Source of the DNA: Pteria penguin | Lineage: Eukaryota > Mollusca > Bivalvia > Pterioida > Pteriidae | Direction: 5' to 3' | Assembly: GCA_035048485.1 (NCBI GenBank) | Contig: CM068582.1 | Coordinates: 38,126,596-38,190,595, forward strand | DNA: 64,000 nt | Shown here: piece after piece, positions 12,213 to 25,100 of the stretch | How positions within the stretch are numbered: position 1 is the stretch's first letter | Layout of the letters: the number at the start of each line of letters is the position of its first letter | Translations under genes and position numbers: made by a program | The notes under the pieces: model-generated | Told to the model about the DNA's origin: nothing | Seen by the model: the letters and a program-made list of their open reading frames with translations, nothing else | The model's database searches: none

Positions 12213-12214
12213 GA

Positions 12215-12850
12215 GGAATGACCAATTTGCTTCAAACCTCAAACATACAATGTTAGCTTATATAAAAATCTAATGTGGGACTGATTTTGGGGCCAAAAGG
12301 TCAACTCGAAAGGTCACTCTTACTAAAAAGAAAAAAAACATTTATCATTATATTTCGGTTTCCAGATGATAAGTTAGGAATGATTGATTTTTTTTTTCAA
12401 ACTTCATATAAGGCTAGCTCATGTAAATTTCTAAGGTAGGATTGATTTAAGGGTCAAAAGGTCAATTCTAAAATTCAGTGTTACTAAAAATAGATATTTA
12501 TCATTGTATTTAAGAATGATTGATTTCTTTTAAACTTCATATAAGGCTAGCTTATATAAAGGTGTAGGGTAAGATTGATTTTGGGGCCAAAGGGTCAATT
12601 CTAAGGATCACTGTTACTGAAAAAAAGACATTTATCACTGCATCTCGGTTGCCAGATAATAACTTGAATTAAGAATAATTAATTTTTTTTAAACTTCATA
12701 CTATACTATCTTATGTATGGGTCTAGGATGGGATAGATTTGGGGGTCAAAAGGTAAACTTTAACGGTCATTTTTACTACAAATAGACAACAGCATAGTTC
12801 AGTCGTAGACTTTTTACTAAAAATAGTGATTCATCACTGTTTCATTTTCC
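12215..12850. repeat. Diverged tandem array, unit about 110-150 bp
   Basis: Four to five decayed units share 'aaacttcatataaggctagc', 'attgattttggggccaaaag', 'gtcaattctaa' and 'gttactaaaaatagacattt', each ending near 'ttgccagatgataa'. No coding potential. Confidence 0.75.
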
Positions 12851-12854
12851 AGAT

Positions 12855-13025
12855 GATGATGGCTGGTTGGTTGATTGGTGGTTTACATCGCTTCCAACAA
12901 TATTTCAGTTATATCGCGACATGGAAGCAGGAGGTAACCAACCTCTTAAACACAGTGGCACAACTCTGGAATCGAATCCGGATCGTCGGCGCTGCAAGCG
13001 TAACCACTACACCAAGCCTGCCCCT
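12855..13025 (-). repeat. tRNA-derived SINE, family 2
   Basis: On the minus strand: head GGGGCAGGCTTGGTGTAGTGG, B-box-like GATTCGATTCC, then GTTTAAGAGGTTGGTTACC, a GCGATATAACTGAAATATTG segment, and an end with GCGATGTAAACCACCAATCA. This is the most complete family-2 copy in the window. Sequence from 13026 to 13560 shows no gene. Confidence 0.85.
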
Positions 13026-13569
13026 TCCAGATGATTGCTCTAGATACTGATACAAAATATGAATAAAACGAAGCTGTGTTTTTGCTGTCAATTTCCGCTA
13101 GAACTTGATATAAACAGATTAAATCATGTAAAAAGTTATCAAGTTCACATAACTGTTTCATGTCGCTAATAAGGTATTAGTCACTTCGAAGGTATAGGTT
13201 GTGGCAGGTAGCGAGTGTTGCATGCATCACTTATTGTTAGCTTGTATAATCAAGTAAAAGTCGAGATTTAGAATTACTGAGGTTACCTGTTACGCCACCT
13301 TTCGAGTCTACCGTCATTTTAGATCTCGTACAAACTTTCCTTGGTCATTGAGCGGAATTGTTTACTCAGCATTTTATTCAACCATCATCGTCAAAAATGA
13401 GAATAGCAGTGATTGATTTTCCAGGATCCCAGGAATTTCAAAGTGTATAGAAAGACAGTTTAATTAAATCAATATTATAATCGTAGCGATATGAAAAGAT
13501 CTGATCTTAATTAGATTGTATAGAAAGATATCTAATTTTTCAGAATTTTAAGTTTACTTATGGATTTCC

Positions 13570-13618
13570 GTTATATTTTTATTATTATTATTTTCATTTT
13601 ATTGATTAATTAATTAAC

Positions 13619-13661
<43 letters not shown>

Positions 13662-13663
13662 TG

Positions 13664-13725
<62 letters not shown>

Positions 13726-13728
13726 TTA

Positions 13729-13777
<49 letters not shown>

Positions 13778-13780
13778 GGT
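13570..13780. repeat. Compound microsatellite (ATT)n-(TTAT)n-(ATC)n-(ATT)n
   Basis: Successive perfect tracts of ATT, about eleven TTAT units, about twenty ATC units (13663-13725) and about fifteen ATT units. Open frames reading poly-Ile here are artefacts. Confidence 0.95.
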
Positions 13781-14263
13781 TTGTTTCGTTCATCAGTTTC
13801 ATTTATATCTAAATACATATTTTACAAAACAAGTTTAACTTTTTCATTATAATGTGTTCGCAAAAAAAAAATCTACACGACAATGGCAATTTGTCAAGAT
13901 ATTTATGCAATCATTTTCCATGTTTGTGACATGGATGGAGTCCTGTAGATCCCTCCATTTATTCAATCCTACCAATTCATCAATTAAAGCTTGAAAACTT
14001 TTATTGTCGCGACTCCTATGGGTTCCTTCAAAACACTCTTATGGTGAGTAATCATAAAAAAACAAATGGACATTAAACATCGAAACTTATTTCTGCAGCC
14101 ATAAGGAGTCAAAAGGGAGTGTCTACATTTTATATCCTACTTGGTTTTTTTTTTCGAGACTCGTATTCTCGTTTTATTAACATTTTCTATTATCATTTTA
14201 TTTTAATTAATTATTCGTTGTTGCTATTTGTTTACGCTTTGTTTGTCTTTTTGTTTCTGAGGT

Positions 14264-14266
14264 TTT

Positions 14267-14311
<45 letters not shown>

Positions 14312-14312
14312 G
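14264..14312. repeat. (ATC)n microsatellite
   Basis: About sixteen ATC units. The surrounding 13.8-14.9 kb contains no recognisable gene. Confidence 0.95.
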
Positions 14313-14891
14313 TAGTGCGGTAAAACGAAACGGAGCCTTGGCTTGCGAAGATGTAAGAGATTGGGCTTTTATATTTGAAATGCGGTTCCCTGTGACATTG
14401 ACCTTTGACCTAGTTTTAGGATAACAGCTTATACTGACAAAACTGCCGCCGGTGGCAGTCGTATTTCACAAATACAGCTTTTATTATTTTTATTTAATTT
14501 GAATTTTGGATTTGAAGCCTGAAAAAATTTTCAGCTGGGTCCACCGATGGTATTAGCAGCGTAGCTTCGTGTAGGTCAGAAAAAGGTGTAGGCACACGGC
14601 TTCTAAGTATCAATTAAAACTTTGCGATTCTCAACAGGAACATGACAAACGCAAATTAAAAAACCCAGCTTTTTTAGCAACAATTTATCAATGTAGTATT
14701 GTTTTACATGTTCTGGAATTTAGCACCTCCAATGCAAAAATCTGACTTTAAAATGAGATAAGAGTTATCGCTCCCTGTGTGTTGTACACTTAATGCCCTT
14801 ACTAACAAGAAAAAAACCTCAATACAGCGAATATGATTGCATGAACTACTTATGAAAATGGGCTGTATGTGATTTTGCATGCTTTTTAAAT

Positions 14892-14923
14892 AAGTTCAGA
14901 AAGCGTAGCATTATAAAAACAAG
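14892..14923 (+). promoter_or_regulatory. Conserved upstream block of pirin copy A (distal half)
   Basis: 'aagttcagaaagcgtagcat' matches blocks upstream of copies B (32902) and C (53464). It is now about 1.58 kb from the copy A start codon because of an insertion. Probably the ancestral promoter or first-exon region; this is inference from conservation only. Confidence 0.4.
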
Positions 14924-16118
14924 CAGGGGGCAGATACAGAAAAGGGGAGAGGGGAGTAATATTAGCGAGGGTTCTACATGTAGGTCGGGGTTTGAGTAGG
15001 GGTAAAGGGCAGGCGCGTAGCCAGGCGTACGCAAGTACGCAGGTGCTTCCACATCATTTTGCAAAAAAGATAAATGTAGACAATGTTATTGCCACTTTTG
15101 TAGACAAAAAGCCACGCAGGCTCTCATTCCTGTTTGAATAATGTCAAACATACATGTTATGTTGAAATGCTATCGCTTGTATGTAATTATTAAGTAAATA
15201 TTACAGACAAAAAGGTGTACAAAGGGTCATTTTAACGTAGAAAACTGCGCTGTAAATGCGTAAAATCCATTAGCTTCCGGGGGCTTCGCCCCCTGGACCC
15301 CCCACCACGGGTTCGCCCTGGACCCATTGGGGGCCTTAAGGCGGCCCCAAACCCCCTACTTGAATGTGCTTCCACATCCAAAGTACTCTGGCTACGCGCC
15401 TGAAGGGTGAAGCCCTCCTCCCTCCCCGGAAGATCCTGTATTGGGGCTTTCTATGGATCTATTTCCGTGACTACAAATATAGGTAAAATGCTTTAATAGT
15501 AGACTTTCTTATACTTTAAATTTAAATTAAATTGAAGATAAAAAATGTGTAATTATAATCTGTAAGCTGAGGACAAGCCATTGAGAAATTGTTGTGTCTA
15601 TATGAAGGAATAAGAAAGATATACACCACAGTTATATGTCGAGAACCTCCACAGACGTACAGACGAATGCCACATGTAAAACAGTTCTGCAGACGTTTAA
15701 GTTGAGCCATTTTCTTAGCATCATTGGTACTGATGGTTTTAACATCAGAAGTGATTTCAGAATCAGAACTGCTGGAATGCACTTCGATCACAGGTATCCT
15801 CTCACAATCAGACTAATGCATATGGGATGTTTGGTATACAGTGCTTGATCATCAAGATTCTATTACTAAATACTTCATTTTGTTCATTATTATATTAGAA
15901 TATAGCTGAGTTTATTTGATTTTTAATTGTCTCATATGCCTTTTAGGCAGGGTGCCAATTATGTGAAAAAGTTTTTTACCTATTGTATTGTAATGTATAT
16001 AATATATCATGTGACACTATAATAAATATATCTGAAATCTGAATCATTATTTCACTTATTTTGGCAGTTTTAGGATTGGTAATATGGTCCCAACACCCCT
16101 CCCCTTGAATCCGCCTAT
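14924..16118. mobile_element. Composite TIR-element insertion in the copy A promoter
   Basis: Sequence here is absent from the matching positions of copies B and C. The edges look like weak inverted repeats: left 'gcagatacagaaaaggggag', right reverse complement 'ggcggattcaaggggagggg', resembling hAT-type ends. A second element is nested inside. A short minus-strand open frame at 15522-15791 is not recognisable as a transposase. Confidence 0.5.
15010..15402. mobile_element. Nested non-autonomous TIR element
   Basis: Terminal inverted repeats: CAGGCGCGTAGCCAG at the left end and CTGGCTACGCGCCTG at the right. The 5-bp direct repeat 'aaggg' flanks both sides. The interior has the 'gggcttcgccccctgg' and 'ggaccc' motifs typical of many hAT-derived short elements. 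No open frame. Confidence 0.75.
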
Positions 16119-16137
16119 GTCGAGACTGCTATATATA

Positions 16138-16245
16138 ACTTACTTGTTACGTAATCCATGCAGGCTTTATAAAGAGTTCTCCATAACATTCTGCATCGCA
16201 ATCTTGATTGATATTTATTCAGAGTTGAGTGAGTATGACTTGATA
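16138..16245 (+). promoter_or_regulatory. Conserved upstream block of pirin copy A (proximal half)
   Basis: 'gttctccataacattctgca' and 'atatttattcag' then 'gtgagtatgact' match copy C at 53550-53618, and in part copy B near 33010. The shared GTGAGTATGAC looks like a splice donor, so a non-coding first exon may end here. The coding exon is preceded by a good acceptor (attgcag before 16447). Confidence 0.4.
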
Positions 16246-16468
16246 AAACGGATGACACTTTCAGATGATAAGAGGACTTTTCCAAAAGAGCAGTGTAGAT
16301 TCTGAAATTATTGTCATTGACAAAATGAATAGGCTAATGCATATTTCTAAAATTCAGATTTTGACGAGGATAAAAGGTCATGCGTGCAACGTAGGCCAAT
16401 ATGTAATCGATACTTTGGACAAATCAAGATTCAATTTCTATTGCAGCACTTGGTCAAGAGAGTGTAGG

Positions 16469-17356
16469 ATGGAGTCGCGCACTGTAATGAAAACGGTGCT
16501 TGGTGTAGAACAGGAGGAAGGAAAAGGGGCTAGGGTCAAACAGAGCATCGGGGGAGAAGAGGTGAGTTGCTAATAAACAGAGGACGCAAAACCAAAATTA
16601 AATGTTTAAAACAATGTTCCGTCCTATCTGTACAGGTACTGTTAATTAAAATCCTCATTTAACACAAATGATACGGATTTACAAGTGATATTTACTTGGT
16701 CGGGCAGTCTGTAGGTTGAGAGTATGGTGTAGCAGCGTCTATGATAGAAAGTAAAACATAGGCATGTTGCGGTAACAAAATAGCAACACAGCAGAATTTA
16801 GTGGAACGACGTTCTACTTAGTATTCAAACAAATCAAGTAGACCTTCTCAATATTAGGTGGATTTGGGCCGCCGGTCCAACGTTGGTGTCCGATTTTGAA
16901 GATTACTCGATTTGTATTTACAGAGTTATTGGACTTGGAGTTTTTTTTTTTATTATTAATACTATTCAAAATAAGACAGAAGATATTGAGAGAATGTCAC
17001 AAATAGCTTTCGATCATGATCACAATCAGATGTTAGTTATAAACATGGTTTTGATATATCAATACTTGGTTCTGATGTCATAACTCAACCAGAATATAAG
17101 CCGGCGTGGCCTAGTGGTATGGCGCTCGTCTCCTGATCGGGAGGCCGGGGTTGGAGTCCCGCTCTGGTCATGCCGGTGTCCTGTCTTTCGGATGAGACAG
17201 TAAAAACCGAGGCCCCGTGTCGTGGTATGCATGGCACGTTAAAGATCCCCTCACTGCTTCGGTGGGTCCGTTGCAAAGGTCAAAATTTGTATGCCCCGCA
17301 TCAGGCAGATGCCGTCACCATATTCGTGCAATATTCGTGGTGTGACGTTAAACAAA

Positions 17357-17397
<41 letters not shown>

Positions 17398-20300
17398 GTC
17401 AGTCAGTCAACAAGAATATATTCCAGAGTCTTCAGACTTTATACATAGAGAGAGAAAGGTTAGTGTAGTCTTTTTGTCCATCCGTCTGTCTGTCAGCACT
17501 TTTTTCCGCAGACAATAACTTGAGTTTCCTTTGAACAATTTGAAGATTATCCGATTTGTATTTACAGAGTTATTGGACTTGGAATCTTTCTTCATGCTAA
17601 TAGAATTATATACTGTCAACACTTTCTATGACAGACATAACTTGAGTTTTTATGAAGGTCATCTTAAATACTATTCAAAATAAGATAGAAGATGGTGAAA
17701 GGGAGACACAAATAGTTTTCTAGGTCAAATGTCAAGGTCACAATCTAATGTGAATTATAAACGTGGTTTTGACACATCAGTACTTCTTTCTGATGTCATA
17801 ACTCAACAAATATATATACTTAAGTCTTCGAACTTTATATATAGATAGAGAAAAGCTACTGGTAGACTCTTGTACCTATTAAGGTCAAAAGTCAACGTCA
17901 CAATAAGATGTTACATTTAAAGATTTTATGACGTAAATTAAACTGAATAAATTAATATTATGCGAAATATTGCTGCTGTTTACTACAAACACCTTTCGGC
18001 GAGGCCCTTCCTGACGTCGTCAGTGTTCTAGTTTTTACTTTTATAATTTTTCATTCCTTCAGTATTTCTCATTTTTCATCTTTTTCTCCAATGTCAATCG
18101 TTTCTTTGCAATACTAATTTAATGATCACTGTATATGTATATAAATATATATTTGCAGTTACGGAATTTTGATCCATTCTTGATGTTGCAAGATTTTAAG
18201 GGTAAAGCACCAGGTGGATTTCCCGATCATCCTCATCGGGGATTTGAAACGGTATAGCTTTTTATAGTTTTCTTTTTTTACCCATCAGATTTTTTCTTTC
18301 TCCCTGCTATTGACGGTTTCTCAGATAAAACACAAAATTTTATTAACACAATTTACAGATAATCAGTTAATGTACAATGTTTTGTTATGTTGATAGGCAC
18401 TGACAAGGTCTTGCTTTACAGATCAGTGTATGATACTGTTTATGATTTGACGTAGATAGAATACAGAATTAATGAAAAAAACTTGATACGTCGGTATATA
18501 AAACAAAAAGGTTTACTTTTTCTGAACAGAAGTTCGTTACCTTAATCTGCAGTATGCAATTTTATCATCAATTTTATAGTAATAATATTTCATAGTAAAG
18601 ATCTTTGTTACACTGAAATGACAGGAATTTATTAGACAAGTACCTTTGTAATTTATATCAATCGTCACAGAATTATGAGGATTTTCTTTTATATTTTCTG
18701 TATGAAGAGATGTTGTTATTTTATACTTATGTGTTGTAATGTCTTATTCAGAATAAGACAAAACAAACAGAATTACAGGAATATCACCTTTTTACGATTG
18801 TTTAAATCATTATATCAAATTTGCAGGTTACTTATTTGATAGAGGGTGAAATGAAACATGAAGATTTTAGTGGTCGAAAGAGTACGATCGAGTCAGGAGA
18901 TTTGCAGGTAACTTTGGCCAGCAAGGATCGGGATACTTACACGTGTGTACATTGCATTGGTCACTTGGTAAATTATTCTCTGTATACAGGGAAAGGTACG
19001 CAAAACACAGGAAGAATTCAGGTGTAAACTTACCTGGACTACTTCACACCTCTGCATAAAATCACTGTGGTTTGTGTAATGTTTAAATTTACGTCTTGAT
19101 TAAGCCCCCCCCCCCCCCCCGCCCCCACCCCCTCAGGCTTTTGGTGTAAAAATTACAGAAGACCTTGTCTGTACTGTTCATGTTCATATCTGTAATCGTA
19201 GTTTTATGTACCATTCCTGAGTAATATCAGACAAGCCATCTGCAAGCAATAAATAAAAAATTCTTCTGAACTTGTTAGAATAAGGATAATCTAGTAGTTT
19301 ATTAATCAAATGCCATACAGCATATAGATACATAGTACATGTACATTAATGACAGTGGAGAGGAGAATGTATAAAATAATTATGATAATAAAGACTGGGT
19401 GAATTTTATTCTGGGTCTGGTCTACCAAAGGATGCATGCTTACAGTTATTACATTGGTAATTCTTTTCTGTTTAACTCCACAGCAAGATTATTTCTGCAA
19501 TATGGTGGTCTGACTTCTACCAGGTGCATTGTCTTAGAACTTTATCTTTGTAACAGACACAACAGAAGCAGAAGAATATGTCATTGAGTCTTTTGATTGC
19601 ACTATGTTTGCGACGAGTGGGAAGATGGGGCCCCGTTAACCGGTTAACCACATCAACAGAGTACCGTATGTTACTTAAGTGACCGTCCTAAGTCGGTATC
19701 GCATCTGTTGTACAATCAATATTTTTGTAATGTTTATTTCATGTATTTCATTACTTGGTACCAAGTTTTATTGTACATTTTCTTGGTGACTTCTGCCCTA
19801 CGGCTAAGTCAGATGTCTTTCCCTTCCCTTGCAAAAGTGCTGGTTATCAAAATACAAATCTATTGCAATATACTTCTTGAGCAGCTATCTCTGTTATCAT
19901 GATAAAATAATACTTACAAAACAAGGGTTTTATTATTTGCTGTAGTGGCATTCACCAGTAAAACATATGTATACATGTATTTATACTACTATTGTCAAGT
20001 TCACACGTGTTTTTCATTAAATTTGAATTAAAAAGATATAAATCTGTATGTCTCAAGTTCTCCATAATAAAAGATGTTTACGTCCAAATTACGGTGATAC
20101 ATCATTTACAGTCAATGATTTTCACAACACAAGACATAATATTCATGTACATTCAATGTTCAAATTGCATTCTTAATGTTGATCTTTCATGATTTTTAAA
20201 GTAGATGAATTGTAAGATAAGTCATGAACTTCGTCATTTAGAATTCGAAACCCAGAAAATCTCCATGTAATAAGTGTGTACAGAGAATAACGAAAAAAAA

Positions 20301-22039
20301 TTCCTAGAATCAATGTTCATATGTTGAAGATTGTTATTGCGTAATGTAAACTCAGAAAACAAGCTCTCATTTGATTTCCACAACTTTATCTATAAATTAA
20401 CGTGTGAAAACCTGCATGAGCTATCAATTAAATTATCGCCATCTAGGAACATTCATAATTTCAAATAAAAGTGGAAAGAAGTTGTTAAAATTACACATGA
20501 AGATGTCCTTATTAACAGAAAATACACATTATGCCAAACTTTGATGAGGTACGCGATGTCGAGATAACTACCTTTAAATGAAGTCTTTCATGCTATGTTG
20601 CTAAGATGCCTGTCACCTTCTAATTTTTATAAAAGTAATCTCTGTAGATGTGTAGCAATGATTACGCAAGTGTATACAGTGCATGAATAATGAGACTGCT
20701 ATTGGTTAATAATTCAATAATGGCAACGATTTGGTTTTGTTTCCTAGTGGATGACAGCTGGAAGGGGGATAGTCCATTGTGAGATGCCACACGGGGAAAA
20801 GGAAGTACATGGTCTACAGCTGTGGGTCAATCTAGCTAGTGAACATAAGATGGTGGAGCCAGCCTACCAAGAACTAAAGGACAAAGACATCCCGAAAACT
20901 ACGAAAAATGGAGTCACTGTAAAAATTATAGCTGGAGAAGCTTATGGTATCAAGGTCAGATAGCAAAATGTTTCTTTCAAATGATTGTTGTCATCAGATT
21001 CTTAATATGAGATGTCTTTATCCATGTGGACCACACCAGTGTACTGTAGCCTTTCTTCACTAACACTTCTTGGTCTGATAAGTGAACTGGTTTGCCATGA
21101 TACCTGTGAATGGTTAGGGAGTCTCTGCACAGACTCATACTACAGTTGCCTCCATAATTCTGACATGGAATGCATTTGCACATGTGGAATGTTCTAAAGA
21201 GTAACACCAAGAAAACAATGAAAAAATACATCCGGACATAATATTTAGAACTTCTCTCCCTGGACTTTAAAGAGACACTAGCCGAAATCTCTCGAAATGA
21301 TATCAAATAGAGCCAAACTGAATTGAGACCCTTTCACACATACACCCGGCGTTCGTTGAAAGTTCTTGAAAACTGATTTGAACGTAGCTATACTGGCAAT
21401 GGCCACGGGGAAAACTGCAACCAATAGTTATATTAAATATTGCATGATTAAGATCCGATTGCTGTCTGCCATTATGAAGTAAAAAAATTGTCGATGAATA
21501 AATAAGTGTGCATTTGTATTTTACTTTCATACAATAATTTGCATTAATACTGATCATACTATACCATGCATGTTGTAGAGTCCTTATGTGAACTTAGTAA
21601 GGACTTTATAGACGGGTTGGCTGCGTATTCTGGGTGTGAATAGTCGGAGTATTTCCCACAACTAAAATCAGTACAGCTCCATAACGGCACTGGTGTCTTG
21701 GGAACGTATGAAAGTCACCATATAAATTGGGAAAGAACGACATAGACGTAGGTGGCGTAACGTTCTTGGATATGCACGTTCCAGCGCTTCTTTAGACCGT
21801 AGGTCATCCCACGGTCTTTCCGATTTGTCTCTACATGCCATTGCGTTTGAGTCACACTGCTGCAAAGTTCACAATTTGTGTTACACAATTACGTTTATAG
21901 AGAGTTAATTTCACAACTGCTTCTTATTATGTTCTTATATGAACGCATTTGCACAATCCCACAATGTTTCTTTAAACAATCCAGAACGATTTTTGTTCTC
22001 AATAATTATCAGTAAGTTAGAAACTTGCATACATTAATC

Positions 22040-22134
<95 letters not shown>

Positions 22135-25100
22135 TGTCATCACTTTATGTGGATAAAACTGTTACTTACGCATACTACACTAACTAATGGAGTTTTTGTC
22201 ACATGAGTTGATGAAACTTTTCTTCAATTTTTACAAATAATCAGATAAAACTGACCTTGAAGCTTCAGTATGAAGTAACAGATCAGATTTTACTTTTGTA
22301 ATTGAACTTACTTTACTGAGTTACTGATCGAAATCTACAACAGTACCTACCCCTTGCAGAAAATCAGCTTTCTATGCCATTTTGAAAATAATGAGAAGAA
22401 AGTTGTTAAGAAAATACAATGTGACGAATTGCATATGAAGTTCTCTCTACTGCTGCTGTAGAAATAATCAGAAATACAAATAAGATGAATTTGAATATAG
22501 ATATAACCATATCATTTATTTTGACTGAGAATTATAAAATACTTCTCTCTCTCTCCCCTTGTACTAATAATGCATATATAATTCTAAGATTTATTTTGAT
22601 ATAGTCCTCAGTGTACACCAGGACACCCACAATGTATTTGGACTTTAAGATGAATCCAGGTGCAACCCTTCGTCAACCTATACCCAGTGGATGGACAACA
22701 TTTCTATACATTATTAGTGGAAAAGCTAAATGTGGTAATCCTCATATTGTCCATACATTCATCATAGTATATTACACACATTGAACATAGTATCCATTAA
22801 TCATTGGTCTACTCATTTCCATATCCATCTCAATTTCCACTTTTTCATCAAAATATCCACATATATTCATCAATGTATTCATCACAGAGTCTACATATTC
22901 ATATTAATCAAAGTATTGTTTGTGAAATGTGTCTCATAAAAGTATCTTCAAACTTACATATCTATTTTCAGGCGGTAAACCACTATATGAATCCTTTACG
23001 ATTTTCCGTTATTTGCAAGAGATATTTGAATGAATTTATTGAAACAGATGATAAATCAATCGGATGTTATTTTTTTTCTATTTCTTCTTTTAAGGTCCTG
23101 CGGGTAAACAAACAGAATGTGATGAATATCATGCAGTGACATTTGATGACGAGGGAGACAGTGTTGAAGTTCTGAACACGGTTTGTACTTATATAAATAA
23201 ATACACATGATGCTATTGATATACATCTTCATACATGTAAATATCCTCTCACATCATTTCATTTTGACATTTTGATGCTCACTCTCCCCGGGCACCTGAT
23301 CTCACTCCATCACAGGGGTTCACATATGCTCTTCAAGTAGACATATTTTGTTATTTTCCACTTGTTTTTCATTTTCACTGATTTTGTATGTCCGCAAGCC
23401 AAGCGCTTAACCACTACACCAAGCCTGCCCCTAGTGGATATTGAAATAATAGATATGCATATAGTTTGCAATAGGACAAAGTACTCAATGTTTTCAATAA
23501 ATATTAATCTCATTAAGGTACCACACGATCTAAGATAATATATCTATGAAGATGCTAACGATCTAAGATAATATATCTATGAAGATACTAACGATCTAAG
23601 ATGATATATCTATGAAGATGCTAACGATCTAAGATAATATATCTATGAAGATGCTAACGATCTAAGATGATATATCTATGAAGATGCTAACGATCTAAGA
23701 TACACGATTTGACTCTTTCTACTGGGTATATGTGACGGGCGTTGCTAGCAAGCAGGAGATGCTCACTCTCCCCGGGCACCTGATCTCACTCCATCACAGG
23801 GGTTCACATATGCTCTTCAAGTAGACATATTTTGTTATTTTCCACTTGTTTTTCATTTTCACTGATTTTGTATGTCCTCTGGTTTCATGATTTTTAGACT
23901 TATGGTTTGGATTTATCCATCATCTTTACATAATATATCTATGAAGATGCTAACGATCTAAGATAATATATCTATGAAGATGCTAATGATCTAAGATAAT
24001 ATATCTATGAAGATGCTATAAACACATTTCAGTTGTGATAAATAGGATTATAAATATCTGCTTTGGAAAAATGGGAAAGTTTTTTAATGTTATGATATAC
24101 ATGCAAAGATAAAGCATTCATATTAGCATCACTTGTAATGTGTTTGTGAATGTCACTAATAAATTTAATGTGTTTATATGACACAAATAACATTGTTATT
24201 TCAATTGACCATCTAAGACGGAACCACGACTGCATTACTATGGAATATTTTATGTGTTCATTCTTTTATTCTCCACATGTCTGTGACGATTTCTCTCATA
24301 TAACTAGTCAGAAGTTTTCTTTTCCTATCTTTTATGAATTATCATTGCATGTTTATATGTAATAATGGATTAACAACCACGATTTGATTTTCAAATACCA
24401 TTTTGATATGTAAATTTATTTATGATTAAAAGGTGACACGATTTCATGGTTTTAACAGGGAAACGATGTTTGTCACTTTGTAATGGTAGCAGGGAAACCA
24501 CTGAAAGAACCAATTGCTCGGCATGGTGAGTATTTTGGTAAAGGTAACAAGAAAAATTTCTTATATGATTTCTGCAATACTTATGTTTATGTGTTACATA
24601 TCACTGCTATGTGTCATTTAAACTGTCATACTTTGCCTTGCTTCTTTAATCTACCCGGCTGATATTGAATGAGTTTAAGACATGAAGGCATGTGGTTAAA
24701 CTTCCCATAACCATTCCTTTTGTATTATATGTCAGTCTTTCACCATCTGTCAAATTATCCTGGTCAGTGATAAAGGCAATACTAAAAAGTACTTATTGGT
24801 CTGTATTTATCACTCCTGAAGAGGCCGATGTGGCAAAGTGGATGAGGTGCTCGGCTCATGACCTAGAGGAACCGGGTTCGATTCTCGCCCGAGGTGTTCT
24901 GTCTTTCGGATGAGACAGTAAAACATGCTTGGTGTTGGTTAGTGGCAATTATATAAATTTCTATGCAGTGCATCAGGCAGATGTTGTCACCATATACTTG
25001 AAATAACCATGGAGTGACGTAAACAATAATCAATCAATCACTCCTGAAGCAAACCCCAAAGAACAAATCATTAATCACTGTGATATGCACTTCTTTGCTG

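Noticed and set aside
11156..12242. Long minus-strand Ile/Thr-rich and His/Asn-rich open frames
   Set aside because: Products of GAT/GGT/TAT repeat sequence open in several frames; no start context, domain or splice logic.
17100..17175. Functional tRNA gene
   Set aside because: A and B boxes are present, but the head is joined to a conserved SINE body and ATCA tail and repeats at many sites.
20977..21306. 109-residue minus-strand open frame in pirin A intron 4
   Set aside because: No recognisable domain, and the region aligns with intron sequence of copy B and the relic.
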